Positions 1 to 7,932 of a stretch of DNA of 15,726 nt are shown here, in pieces. The notes under the pieces are model-generated. The model worked only from the letters and a program-made list of their open reading frames with translations. It did no database searches and was not told where the DNA came from. Within the stretch, counting starts at the first letter, position 1; each line of letters opens with the position of its first letter. This DNA is from an uncultured Bacilli bacterium (GTDB lineage Bacteria; Bacillota_I; Bacilli_A; RF39; UBA660), in NCBI GenBank assembly GCA_947628125.1, contig CANQYR010000014.1, positions 1-15,726 of the forward strand, read 5' to 3'. The position numbers and the translations under genes are program-made.

Positions 1-572
1 GTGATGAAAAAGTCGTGTCTGCTGCTTCTTGTACTACCAATTGCCTAGCCCCTGTCTTAAAAGTTATTGATGATGCTTTTAAAATAAATGCGGGTTTTAT
101 GAGTACAATTCATGCTTATACTAACGATCAAGCAACATTAGATATTCCTCATAAAAAAGGTTATCTATCCAGAAGAGGAAGAGCATCTGCTCAAAATATT
201 GTGCCTTCATCTACTGGGGCAGCAAGTGCAATCGGTAAAGTCTTACCTAATTTAGATGGGAAGATAAAAGGAAGTGCCTACCGCGTTCCCGTAATTGATG
301 GCTCCGCGATTGAACTTACCTTATTATTAGATACTAAAGTAAATAAAGAAATGATTAATGATGCTTTAAAAAACCACACTAATGAAACTTTACAATTTAC
401 TTTAGATCCTATTGTTTCAAGTGATGTAATAGGAAGTACTTGTGGGGCTTTAGTAGATGGACTTTTAACTGATGTTTTAGATCCTTTAGTTAAAATCGTT
501 GCCTGGTATGATAATGAAAATGGCTACACAAGTCAAATGCTAAAAACAGCTAGAAAAATGTTTATAAGGTGA
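1..572 (+). CDS. gap: Glyceraldehyde-3-phosphate dehydrogenase, C-terminal part (5' end outside window)
   Basis: Partial GAPDH, the NAD-dependent glycolytic enzyme that converts glyceraldehyde 3-phosphate to 1,3-bisphosphoglycerate in the cytoplasm. The reading frame is open from base 3 and enters with the active-site motif SAASCTTNCLAP, whose first Cys is the catalytic nucleophile. It continues with the catalytic-His segment STIHAYTNDQ, the phosphate-site motif NIVPSSTGAA and the C-terminal WYDNE motif. About 190 residues are present of the usual ~335, so the NAD-binding half lies upstream of the window. The GTG at base 15 is an internal valine and not a start, because the frame continues upstream. 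The stretch between HKKG and RRGRA is one residue longer than in the Bacillus subtilis enzyme. It stops with TGA four bases before pgk, with which it surely forms one transcript. Confidence 0.96.
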   Translation, partial: DEKVVSAASCTTNCLAPVLKVIDDAFKINAGFMSTIHAYTNDQATLDIPHKKGYLSRRGRASAQNIVPSSTGAASAIGKVLPNLDGKIKGSAYRVPVIDGSAIELTLLLDTKVNKEMINDALKNHTNETLQFTLDPIVSSDVIGSTCGALVDGLLTDVLDPLVKIVAWYDNENGYTSQMLKTARKMFIR

Positions 573-576
573 TTTT

Positions 577-1779
577 ATGAAAAAATGTTTACAAAATGTC
601 ATTGTCCGTAATAAAACGGTTATTGTAAGAGTTGATTACAACGTGCCTATAAAAGATGGTAAAATCCTTGATGATACTAAGATCAAATTAACTTTAGATA
701 CTCTTTATTATCTTTTAAGTGAAAATTGCAAAATTATTTTATTAAGTCACTTAGGTAAAGTAAGAAATGCTAGTGATAAAAGAAAATATACTTTAGAGCC
801 TATTGCCAATCATTTAAAAACGCTTATTTTAAAAGGTAATGTTTATTTTTCTAAAGAAAATTATGGTTCTGACTTAACTCAAAGAGTTAAAGCTATGTTA
901 CCGCAAGATATTTTAGTTTTAGAAAACACCAGGTTTTTAGATGTGCCAAACCATTTAGAAAGTAACTGTGATCCTCAGCTTTCTGAGTTTTGGGCAAGCC
1001 AGGCTGATTTATTTGTGAATGATGCCTTTGGTTGTGCTCATCGAAAACATGCTTCTAATTATGGTATAGCCCTTCACCTACCTAGTTGCATTGGCTTTTT
1101 AATGCAAAAAGAACTAGGCATGCTAAACCGTCTTATCATTCATCCTATTCATCCTTTTACGGTTATTATGGGTGGAGCAAAAATTGAAGATAAATTATCA
1201 CTTATTAAGTCTTTATTGCCTAAATGTGATTATCTTCTTTGTGGAGGCGCCATAGCTAACTCTATTTTAAAAGCTTTAAATTTTAATGTTGGGCAATCAC
1301 TACGTAGTGATGATGAAAAAACAATCAAAGCAATTCAAGAATTATTAATAAAATACAAAGACAAATTTATGGTTCCTTTAGATGCAATTGTAAGTTCAAC
1401 TTATGATAACAAATTTGCCCAGTATAAATTAATAACTAATATTTTGGATAATGATGTTATATTAGATATTGGCAGTAAAACTTTGGAAAAATATCAAACG
1501 GCTATTATGCAAAGTGAAACAATTTTTTTAAACGGTACAGTAGGGGAATACGAAGATGAAAAATTTGCTAATGGTACCAAAGAACTTTTGAACATGTTAG
1601 AAAAAAGTGGAGCGATTGTTGTGGTAGGTGGCGGTGATGCCGCATCATCAGTCAATAACCTTGGTTATGCTAATAAATTTACTTATACATCCACTGGCGG
1701 TGGGGCAACCCTTAAATATATCGCGGATGAAAAATTAGTTGCCTTAGATGCTATTTCTGAGGAAATTGAAACATTATAG
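577..1779 (+). CDS. pgk: Phosphoglycerate kinase
   Basis: Full-length PGK (400 aa, family norm ~390-415). It transfers phosphate from 1,3-bisphosphoglycerate to ADP, the step after GAPDH, and the two genes are adjacent as in many Firmicutes. Seen in order: VRVDYNVP near residue 17 (triose site, Tyr in place of the usual Phe), SHLGK, ENTRF, NDAFGCAHRKHAS, MGGAKIEDK, and in the C-terminal nucleotide half VVGGGDAA and STGGGATL. The motif normally read as DD-T-R-I is DDTKI here (Lys35), a conservative change at a usually invariant triose-binding arginine. The ATG lies four bases after the gap stop, with the AAGG of the gap 3' end serving as ribosome binding site. The gene ends with TAG directly before a terminator hairpin. 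Confidence 0.97.
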   Translation: MKKCLQNVIVRNKTVIVRVDYNVPIKDGKILDDTKIKLTLDTLYYLLSENCKIILLSHLGKVRNASDKRKYTLEPIANHLKTLILKGNVYFSKENYGSDLTQRVKAMLPQDILVLENTRFLDVPNHLESNCDPQLSEFWASQADLFVNDAFGCAHRKHASNYGIALHLPSCIGFLMQKELGMLNRLIIHPIHPFTVIMGGAKIEDKLSLIKSLLPKCDYLLCGGAIANSILKALNFNVGQSLRSDDEKTIKAIQELLIKYKDKFMVPLDAIVSSTYDNKFAQYKLITNILDNDVILDIGSKTLEKYQTAIMQSETIFLNGTVGEYEDEKFANGTKELLNMLEKSGAIVVVGGGDAASSVNNLGYANKFTYTSTGGGATLKYIADEKLVALDAISEEIETL

Positions 1780-1803
1780 ACTGCTTAAATTAGCAGTTTT
1801 TTT
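1780..1803 (+). terminator. Intrinsic terminator after gap-pgk
   Basis: Six-bp stem ACTGCT (1780-1785) and AGCAGT (1792-1797) with a six-base loop, running into seven T residues (1797-1803). It starts one base after the pgk stop codon. It insulates the glycan operon downstream from glycolytic transcription, which makes the promoter at 1833 decisive for that operon. Confidence 0.85.
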
Positions 1804-1832
1804 ACTAAAAGGCGTAAAATAATGAAAAAAAG

Positions 1833-1864
1833 TTGACATGGGGGGGGGGTCATGATGCTATAAT
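1833..1864 (+). promoter_or_regulatory. Consensus sigma-A promoter with a G10 spacer (putative phase-variable switch)
   Basis: Perfect -35 TTGACA at 1833-1838, perfect -10 TATAAT at 1859-1864, and an extended -10 TG at 1856-1857. An A-rich stretch just upstream (1816-1831) resembles an UP element. The spacer is 1839-1858, i.e. 20 bp, three over the 17-bp optimum, and ten of those bases are one uninterrupted G run. All elements are at consensus except their distance, so promoter strength should depend on the length of the G run: about seven G residues would give 17 bp. The expected transcription start is near 1871, giving a leader of about 20 bases with AGGGAGA at 1877-1883. It is the only promoter I can see for the seven-gene operon that follows. 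Confidence 0.85.
1840..1849 (+). repeat. Homopolymer tract G10 (contingency-type simple repeat)
   Basis: Ten consecutive G residues in a strongly AT-rich window. I noticed no other G or C run longer than six. Runs of this length are prone to slipped-strand mispairing in replication. It sits wholly between the -35 and -10 elements and is not part of any credible protein. Confidence 0.95.
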
Positions 1865-1889
1865 TAGTATGTATGTAGGGAGATTTATT

Positions 1890-2288
1890 ATGGCCAAAAT
1901 ATTTAACCATAAAATAACAAGATTTTTAATAAGTGGTGGTACATCAACATTAATTGATTTAATATTGTATTTAATCCTTTCTAATTATTTAAATATTGTT
2001 ATTGCTAAAATACTATCCATACTTATCGCCTGTATTTATTCATTTATAATAAATAAAAAATGGACATTTTCTCATAAAGATAAAGTAACATTTTTCCTTA
2101 TTATTAAATACCTAATCGGGCAAATATTAAACATTACCATTAACACATTAGTAAATACTATAGTATATAATAAGTTGCATTTAAAAATTATCGCCTTTAT
2201 AATCGCGACATTAGTTGCGATGTGCTTTAATTTTTTGTTTCAAAATTATATCGTATTTAATAAAAAGAAAGTGAATGAAGTTTTATGA
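1890..2288 (+). CDS. GtrA-family small membrane protein (putative lipid-linked sugar flippase)
   Basis: A 132-aa protein with four predicted membrane helices (roughly residues 9-27, 34-52, 66-90 and 96-118), fitting the GtrA family (PF04138) in length and pattern, including the early FLISGG segment. GtrA-type proteins are thought to flip undecaprenyl-phosphate-linked sugars across the membrane or to assist that step. I choose the ATG at 1890, which has AGGGAGA six bases upstream. A longer frame opening with TTG at 1833 would begin inside the -35 box and translate the G tract, so it cannot be made from this promoter. It is the first gene of the operon, and its stop overlaps the next start as ATGA. 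With the GT-C-like and GT2 genes behind it, it recalls the gtrA-gtrB-gtr(type) glycosylation modules, although the gene order differs. Confidence 0.85.
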   Translation: MAKIFNHKITRFLISGGTSTLIDLILYLILSNYLNIVIAKILSILIACIYSFIINKKWTFSHKDKVTFFLIIKYLIGQILNITINTLVNTIVYNKLHLKIIAFIIATLVAMCFNFLFQNYIVFNKKKVNEVL

Positions 2289-3715
2289 AAAAGTTAAAAG
2301 AAAAATTAGATGCCAAAGAATCACGTTGGTTTATTCTAACAACCTTATTATTTATCGGTGTTTTTATTGTTTTAGAACCAAAAATACTTACTGCTTCTTA
2401 TCTTCATGCTGAAGATGGTGGTCGTTTTTTAAATGAATATTTTAAATATGGTTTATCATCTTTTGCTATATTAAATGGTGGCTACTTATGTACCATATCT
2501 CGCCTTTTTGTTTTCTTAGGTGTAACTTTAGCCAAAATTACCAAAAATTTAAACTTAATTGGTTTAACCATTAATTATTCGACAATTATATTTACATCTA
2601 TTATCTTTGCTTACTTTTCTTCTAATGAATTTGCATCTATTATTAAAAATCGTTTCTACCGCATTTTAGTATCTTTATTATGTCTTATCTTTTTATACGA
2701 CTTTGTTGGGGTAGTTTATAATGGAGTAGGCATTCACTGGGTATGTGGTTTTCTAGCATTTATCGTAGGCTTAAATTTATTAAATAATAAGTTACCATCT
2801 AAATTAGGTTTAGTCCTAGTATTGATATCTATTATCTCATCTGTCTCATCTTTAATACTAGCGTTTCCTATTATTTACTATCTATTTAAGAAAATCGATT
2901 TTCAGCATTTTGCAAAAACTTTTAAAAATATTTCTAAAAAAGAATATCTTGTTTTTGGGCTTATTGCCTTTTTTGGTCTTCTTCAAGTATTTATGATGCT
3001 ATTTTCTAAAACAACCGTTGTAGCCAATAGTATTACTATTAAAGAAATATTTAAAAGCATCTATTATTCTTTAAAACTTACCTTTGCTTCCTTTGTCTTA
3101 CCAATAAGTTTAGATTTAATTGAAAGCTTATATAATATGAAGATATTAAAATATGTTGCCTTTGGTCTTTTTGTAGTTATGCTCATATTAACTATTAAAA
3201 ATGATCATCTTAAAAAATATTTTATCTATAGCTTATTATGTGTTTTTGTTTTATACTTCATGGTCTTTTATAAACATAATCCCCTTAATTACTCTGCTTA
3301 TTATGGGGCTATTATTAAAAGTCATCACAGCTTTTATAAAATGTTACCATGCTTAATTATGGTCATCTTATATGGTATTATTTTAAGCCATATAAAATTT
3401 TCGAAAAAATATAACATCATTGTTGCTTTGGTTTTCTTATTTATCGCCATGGTATGTTATACTAATAAAGATCCCGAACTTGATTTAAGTCACAACAAAT
3501 ACCTTGATGATATTAATAAATATGTTGATTTTCAAAGTCATAAATATGCTAAACTACCATGTGAACCTTATAGGTGGAATTGGTATGTATTTGTGCCTGT
3601 TAAAGAAGAATATTGTCAAAACAACAAATGTTATGATGATATTGAAATAAATGTGTTTAGCTGTGACCGTCATAACGTTTGCCAAGTTGAAGTTTTAAAA
3701 GAAGGTGAAGCATGA
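2285..3715 (+). CDS. Polytopic GT-C-like membrane protein, putative glycosyltransferase
   Basis: A 476-aa integral membrane protein with about ten to eleven hydrophobic segments. The first helix (about residues 16-36) is followed by an outside loop with HAEDGG (Glu43, Asp44). An acidic pair in the first extracytoplasmic loop is typical of GT-C transferases, which take sugar from a polyprenyl-phosphate donor. The last ~75 residues after the final helix form a hydrophilic tail with five cysteines, probably outside the cell. No family can be named with certainty. The fold assignment rests on topology, the acidic pair, and the flanking gtrA-like and GT2 genes. Start and stop both form ATGA overlaps with the neighbours. 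In gtr systems the polytopic protein performs the final transfer to the surface polymer, and I infer the same role here. Confidence 0.65.
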   Translation: MKKLKEKLDAKESRWFILTTLLFIGVFIVLEPKILTASYLHAEDGGRFLNEYFKYGLSSFAILNGGYLCTISRLFVFLGVTLAKITKNLNLIGLTINYSTIIFTSIIFAYFSSNEFASIIKNRFYRILVSLLCLIFLYDFVGVVYNGVGIHWVCGFLAFIVGLNLLNNKLPSKLGLVLVLISIISSVSSLILAFPIIYYLFKKIDFQHFAKTFKNISKKEYLVFGLIAFFGLLQVFMMLFSKTTVVANSITIKEIFKSIYYSLKLTFASFVLPISLDLIESLYNMKILKYVAFGLFVVMLILTIKNDHLKKYFIYSLLCVFVLYFMVFYKHNPLNYSAYYGAIIKSHHSFYKMLPCLIMVILYGIILSHIKFSKKYNIIVALVFLFIAMVCYTNKDPELDLSHNKYLDDINKYVDFQSHKYAKLPCEPYRWNWYVFVPVKEEYCQNNKCYDDIEINVFSCDRHNVCQVEVLKEGEA

Positions 3716-4419
3716 AATATTCCATTGTCATACCATGTTATAATGAAGAATCTAATTTAGAAAACATGGTTAAAAAATTAAAACAATTCCCGAGAATTGC
3801 CGAAACTGAGTTCATATTAGTGGAAAATGGTTCTACTGATAATAGTAGGGAAGTTTTTAAGCATTTAGATGTTGATGAAAAACACATCAAAAGAGTTTAT
3901 GTTGATCAAAATAAAGGCTATGGTTATGGTCTTATCTGTGGTTTAAAAGTGGCAACTGGTAAATATGTTGGTTGGCTTCATGCGGATTTGCAAGTTAAAC
4001 CCAAAGAGCTTTTGCCTTTTATTGAATTTTTAGAAACAAACCCTAAAGAAAACAACTACTTTTTAAAAGGAACAAGGAAAAATCGTAGTTTGTTAGACCG
4101 GTTTTTCACCGGTAGTATGACCGTGTTTGAACTAATTCTTTTTCAAAAGAAAATGAATGACATCGGTGCTATACCCGTTTTATTTAACCATGACCTTTTA
4201 AAAATTATGACAAAAGCCCCTTATGATTTTTCAATTGAGTTATACACCTATTATAATGCCAAATTAAATGATTACATTATTAAAAGGTTTCCCGTTACTT
4301 TAGAAAAAAGAAGCGAAGGAACTTCATCATGGGATAAAGGTTTAAAATCTAAATTTAAACAAAGTCTCGTAATAATGAAAGATAGTGTTAGAATAAGGAA
4401 AGGAAAAGAAGTAAGATGA
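3712..4419 (+). CDS. Family 2 glycosyltransferase (DPM1/GtrB-like catalytic domain)
   Basis: A 235-aa GT-A fold enzyme. N-terminal IVIPCYNEE, then ENGSTDNS, and the metal/sugar-nucleotide motif HADLQ (Asp92) identify GT2. It resembles dolichol-phosphate mannosyltransferase and the soluble domain of GtrB, but it lacks the two C-terminal membrane helices of GtrB. The C-terminus is basic and could sit on the membrane surface. Likely role: transfer of a sugar from a nucleotide donor to undecaprenyl phosphate on the cytoplasmic face, giving the donor for the upstream GT-C-like protein after flipping. The sugar is not evident. The gene is coupled by ATGA overlaps to the genes on both sides. Confidence 0.88.
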   Translation: MKYSIVIPCYNEESNLENMVKKLKQFPRIAETEFILVENGSTDNSREVFKHLDVDEKHIKRVYVDQNKGYGYGLICGLKVATGKYVGWLHADLQVKPKELLPFIEFLETNPKENNYFLKGTRKNRSLLDRFFTGSMTVFELILFQKKMNDIGAIPVLFNHDLLKIMTKAPYDFSIELYTYYNAKLNDYIIKRFPVTLEKRSEGTSSWDKGLKSKFKQSLVIMKDSVRIRKGKEVR

Positions 4420-5438
4420 AAAAAATAATGATTACTGGAGCCGCTGGTTTTATAGGTTCTTTACTAGCCTACAGATTATTTAAAGAAGGAAAAGAACTTA
4501 TCTTGATTGATAATTTTTCTTATGGTAAGTTAGACAATTTAAAATTTGCCGATCATGATTTTACCAAAGAAGTAATTAACATGGACATTAGATCCAAAGA
4601 AATAGGTAATCTTTTAGAAGATGTTGATATTATCTATAACATCGCTGGTATCGCCCCTCTTCCTGATTGCCAATCTAATCCATGTGAGGCGATCGATGTT
4701 AATATTAATGGTTTTGTAAATATTTTGGAAAATGCTCGGAAATATGGTGTTCGAAAAATCATTCAAGCTAGCACCAACGCCATATATGAAAACGTAGATA
4801 CATTCCCAACTGTTGAAGATGATTTTAAATTGCCAACCTTAATTTATCCTAATACCAAATATTGTGCTGAAAGGTTTGCACAGTCTTACTGCCAAACTTA
4901 CGGCATGAATGTAACTTGCTTAAGGTTTGCCAATGTTTATGGTCCTCATATTGACTGTTTAAGAAAGCAGCCTCCTTTCGTGGCTTATATGATAAGAGAA
5001 TTATATTACGATCGCAAACCTATATTTCATTCTAATGGCGAGCAAAGAAGAGATTATATCTATGTTGATGACTTAATTGATCTAGCCATTAAAGTGCAAA
5101 ATACAACTGGTTTTGACTGTGTTAATTGTTCATCTATGAAAAATTACTCAGTAAATGAATTGTATCAAATGGCTTGTCAAATTATGCACAAAGATATCGA
5201 GCCTATATATGCTAAAGATGAACATTATTGGGAAAAATATCCTAATCTTTCTACTGGCAAGTATAAGATTAAGGAAGAAATATTAAAAAATGAAATCAAT
5301 AAATATTCCTTATGCGACAATACCTACGCGAAAGAAAAATATAATTGGGAACCAAAAGTAGGTATAAAAGAAGGCTTAGAAAAAGTTATTGAAAATGAAT
5401 GTGAATTATTAAGTAAATTAAAGAAGGAAGAACTATGA
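4416..5438 (+). CDS. NAD-dependent nucleotide-sugar epimerase/dehydratase (extended SDR)
   Basis: A 340-aa extended short-chain dehydrogenase/reductase. The Rossmann motif TGAAGFIG is at residues 7-14, an acidic residue for NAD ribose binding follows in LIDNFS, Ser119/Thr120 lies in the QAST segment, and the catalytic pair Tyr144-x3-Lys148 is present (YPNTK). The length and RDYIYVDDL near residue 210 match UDP-glucose 4-epimerase and dTDP/GDP-sugar dehydratase relatives. The exact substrate cannot be read from sequence. It presumably prepares a nucleotide sugar for the GT2 enzyme of the operon. ATGA overlap at both ends. Confidence 0.9.
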   Translation: MKKIMITGAAGFIGSLLAYRLFKEGKELILIDNFSYGKLDNLKFADHDFTKEVINMDIRSKEIGNLLEDVDIIYNIAGIAPLPDCQSNPCEAIDVNINGFVNILENARKYGVRKIIQASTNAIYENVDTFPTVEDDFKLPTLIYPNTKYCAERFAQSYCQTYGMNVTCLRFANVYGPHIDCLRKQPPFVAYMIRELYYDRKPIFHSNGEQRRDYIYVDDLIDLAIKVQNTTGFDCVNCSSMKNYSVNELYQMACQIMHKDIEPIYAKDEHYWEKYPNLSTGKYKIKEEILKNEINKYSLCDNTYAKEKYNWEPKVGIKEGLEKVIENECELLSKLKKEEL

Positions 5439-6166
5439 AGCAAATCCATTTAATAATGCCAATGGCGGGGAAAGGCCAAAGGTTTCAAGATTTTTCGGTT
5501 CCCAAGCCCTTAATAAAAATTAATGATAAACCTTTTTTCTACTGGGCAACCAAATCAGTAAGTGACTATGTAGATTTAAAAGACATTACCTTTGTGATTT
5601 TAAAAGAGCATGTTTTGAATTTTGAAATTGATAAGGTGATCAAAAAATATTTTCCTGATGCCAAAATTAAAGTTTTAGATGCAGTTTTAAACGGGGCAGT
5701 TTTAACTTGTGAAAAAGGTGTTGAAGATATAAATGATGATTTGCCCATCATCTTTAATGACTGTGATCATATGTTTATAAGTAATGCTTTTTATGATTTT
5801 GTTAAAAAAGGCGACTTTAGCAAATTAGATGGGGCTTTATTAACTTTTAAAGCTAATGATCCTAAATATTCATATATTAAGAAAGATTTGAATGGCAATG
5901 TTATCTTAACCAAAGAAAAAGAAGTTATTAGTGATGAAGCTATATGTGGGGCTTATTATTTTAGAAACAAAAAAGTATTTACAGATAGTTGTAAAGTTTA
6001 CTTAGACAATTGCGATTATAATGAATATTATGTAAGTGGTATATACAATGTCATGGCATCTAACAACATGCCCATAAAAACTTTTGTCTGTGAAAAGCAC
6101 ATTTCCTTTGGTACACCAAAAGAATATGAAGAAGCGAAAATGATTTTAAAAAGGATTTATAAATGA
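5435..6166 (+). CDS. Nucleotidyltransferase (sugar-1-phosphate or LicC-like)
   Basis: A 243-aa NTP_transferase-fold enzyme. The N-terminal signature MPMAGKGQRF (residues 8-17) is the nucleotide-binding loop, PKPLI (23-27) supplies the conserved Lys, and NDCD carries the metal-binding Asp109/Asp111. Enzymes of this fold join an NTP to a phosphorylated sugar, choline or similar small molecule. At this length it matches single-domain pyrophosphorylases and LicC-like cytidylyltransferases. The next gene encodes an APH/choline-kinase-like domain, so an obvious inference is that the kinase makes X-phosphate and this enzyme activates it as NDP-X. The identity of X is unknown. It overlaps both neighbours by ATGA. 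Confidence 0.87.
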   Translation: MKQIHLIMPMAGKGQRFQDFSVPKPLIKINDKPFFYWATKSVSDYVDLKDITFVILKEHVLNFEIDKVIKKYFPDAKIKVLDAVLNGAVLTCEKGVEDINDDLPIIFNDCDHMFISNAFYDFVKKGDFSKLDGALLTFKANDPKYSYIKKDLNGNVILTKEKEVISDEAICGAYYFRNKKVFTDSCKVYLDNCDYNEYYVSGIYNVMASNNMPIKTFVCEKHISFGTPKEYEEAKMILKRIYK

Positions 6167-7932
6167 TTTTCCTAGCGTGTGCTTTTTTATTAATCGCGTG
6201 TTTTATCAAATATTTAAGGTGGTCTAAAATCATAAGCTATTGTGAAGCACCTAAGAAAAAAGACTTAATGGCTATGACATCGTATAGTAATATTATTGAC
6301 TTTTTTTTGCCTTTTCATTTAAGTAATATTTATAAAGTAATTAAAAGCAGTAGGAAATTAAAATATGGTTTACCTATGGCTTTGGCAAGTGTTGTTACTG
6401 AATTAATTTTGGATATTGCCATCTATTCTTTTTTTAAACCGTTTATTTTCTTAAGTGTGCTTATCATCTTCCTTCTTTTTGGTCTTTGTTTTATTTTTAA
6501 AAAACAAGTTAAACTATTAATTTATAAATTTGCCAAATTATTTAACCAAGAGGTTGAATATGCCATTTTAAGATTTTCTTGGTTTTTGATTATAATATTT
6601 AATAAAATCAAAAACTCTTTTGAAAAATACCTGTTAGTTTTCTATACTTTATTAATTTGGCTATTTATGGCTTTGGCCTTTATCTTTTTTGGTAAAGCTC
6701 TAAACGTATCTGGTAAAATTTATAATCTCTACAGTCTTTTACCTTTAGATAATAGGGTTATAATTATGAGTCTTATCTTTGTCTTAATACCAAGTCTTAT
6801 CTTATTATGTCTTAAAGTTAAAGATAAAAAAGAAAATTATGGCGAATTATTACCATATGAAAAATTTATGGATAATTTGTATTTTATTGAAAGTTATTTT
6901 AATAATCCTGATGATTCTAGTTTTCAAAATTTTTTGAAATTAAATAGTGATGTTAAAATTTATAAAGATCTATCTAAAGGTAGTAATGCCAAAACGATTT
7001 TATGTTGTAAAAATAATGAAATATTTATAAGAAAGTATGCTTTTGGCAAGGATGCCTTAAAGTTAAAAGAACAAATAAATTGGCTTCATGATCATCAAAA
7101 TACTCCGCATTTAGTAACTATCAAAGATGAGTATTACAATATTGATATATGTGCATATGATATGCCTTATTATAAAGATGCTGTAACTTGTTTTAATTAT
7201 ATCCATTTAGTGCCTTTTAAAAACGCTTGGCAAATTATTAAAGAGGCGATGGAAAGTCTTAAAAAAAATATTCATTCGTTAAATAAACGTCCATCAAATA
7301 TGGAAACTATTGATAAATATATTGATGATAAAGTTTTAAAAAATTATAAAAAAATTGTTAATAGTCCTTATATAAAACCTTTATTAAAATATGATTATAT
7401 TTATATTAATGAGGAGAAATATCATAATTTAAATTATTTTTTAAAATATTTAAATAAAAGTCATTTAGAAGAAATATTTAAAAATGATTGTTATAGTGAT
7501 ATTCATGGGGATTTTACAATTGAAAACATTATATATAATCAAAAGGATTTTTATTTAATTGACCCCAATACCAGTAATATTCATGAATCACCTTACTTAG
7601 ATTATGCGAAGCTTTTGCAATCTATTCATGGTGGGTATGAGTTTTTAATGAATGTTAATAAGGTTGTAGTAAATGATAATAAAATTAAGTTTTTATACAC
7701 CAAGTCAACTATTTATAATCAATTGTATAGTAAAATATCTGCTTATTTGCTTAAAGAATTTAATAGGGAAGGCTTAAAAAGTATTTATTATCATGAAGTT
7801 ATTCACTGGTTAAGACTTATGCCTTATAAAATTGAAAAAAATGCGGAGCGTCAACTTATTTTTTATGCTGGCTTAATTATGGTTTTAACGGATGTAGAAA
7901 GGAAATTTGAAAATGAAACTAGCCATATTTGA
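6163..7932 (+). CDS. Fusion: MprF/UPF0104-like membrane region + APH/choline-kinase-like domain
   Basis: A 589-aa two-part protein. Residues 1-220 hold five to six hydrophobic segments. The stretch SYSNIIDFFLP (residues 40-50) followed by a Glu80...Asp84 helix looks like the conserved core of the LPG-synthase membrane region (UPF0104/AglD/MprF flippase family), though apparently shortened at the N-terminus. From about residue 265 a soluble kinase-like domain follows. It has a glycine loop (LSKGSNAK), Lys in FIRKYA, the Brenner-type catalytic loop HGDFTIENI (His448, Asp450, Asn455) and the metal-binding IDPN (Asp467), all as in aminoglycoside phosphotransferases and choline kinases. The catalytic residues are intact, so the kinase is probably active. 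The ATG overlaps the previous stop (ATGA). I infer a membrane-tethered small-molecule kinase in the glycan pathway; resistance to an aminoglycoside is less likely in this setting. Confidence 0.75.
   Translation: MIFLACAFLLIACFIKYLRWSKIISYCEAPKKKDLMAMTSYSNIIDFFLPFHLSNIYKVIKSSRKLKYGLPMALASVVTELILDIAIYSFFKPFIFLSVLIIFLLFGLCFIFKKQVKLLIYKFAKLFNQEVEYAILRFSWFLIIIFNKIKNSFEKYLLVFYTLLIWLFMALAFIFFGKALNVSGKIYNLYSLLPLDNRVIIMSLIFVLIPSLILLCLKVKDKKENYGELLPYEKFMDNLYFIESYFNNPDDSSFQNFLKLNSDVKIYKDLSKGSNAKTILCCKNNEIFIRKYAFGKDALKLKEQINWLHDHQNTPHLVTIKDEYYNIDICAYDMPYYKDAVTCFNYIHLVPFKNAWQIIKEAMESLKKNIHSLNKRPSNMETIDKYIDDKVLKNYKKIVNSPYIKPLLKYDYIYINEEKYHNLNYFLKYLNKSHLEEIFKNDCYSDIHGDFTIENIIYNQKDFYLIDPNTSNIHESPYLDYAKLLQSIHGGYEFLMNVNKVVVNDNKIKFLYTKSTIYNQLYSKISAYLLKEFNREGLKSIYYHEVIHWLRLMPYKIEKNAERQLIFYAGLIMVLTDVERKFENETSHI

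Noticed and set aside
1833..1889. Longer frame of the GtrA-like gene starting at TTG 1833
   Set aside because: It would begin inside the -35 box and encode the G tract as Gly residues. The ATG at 1890 has a good ribosome binding site and gives the normal family length.
6301..6308. T8 run in the kinase-fusion gene, and A8 runs near 7261 and 8227, as further slippage switches
   Set aside because: A and T runs of eight are expected by chance and composition in so AT-rich a genome, unlike G10.
6163..7932. Aminoglycoside resistance gene
   Set aside because: The kinase signature is shared by many small-molecule kinases; the membrane fusion and position in a glycan operon favour a biosynthetic role.
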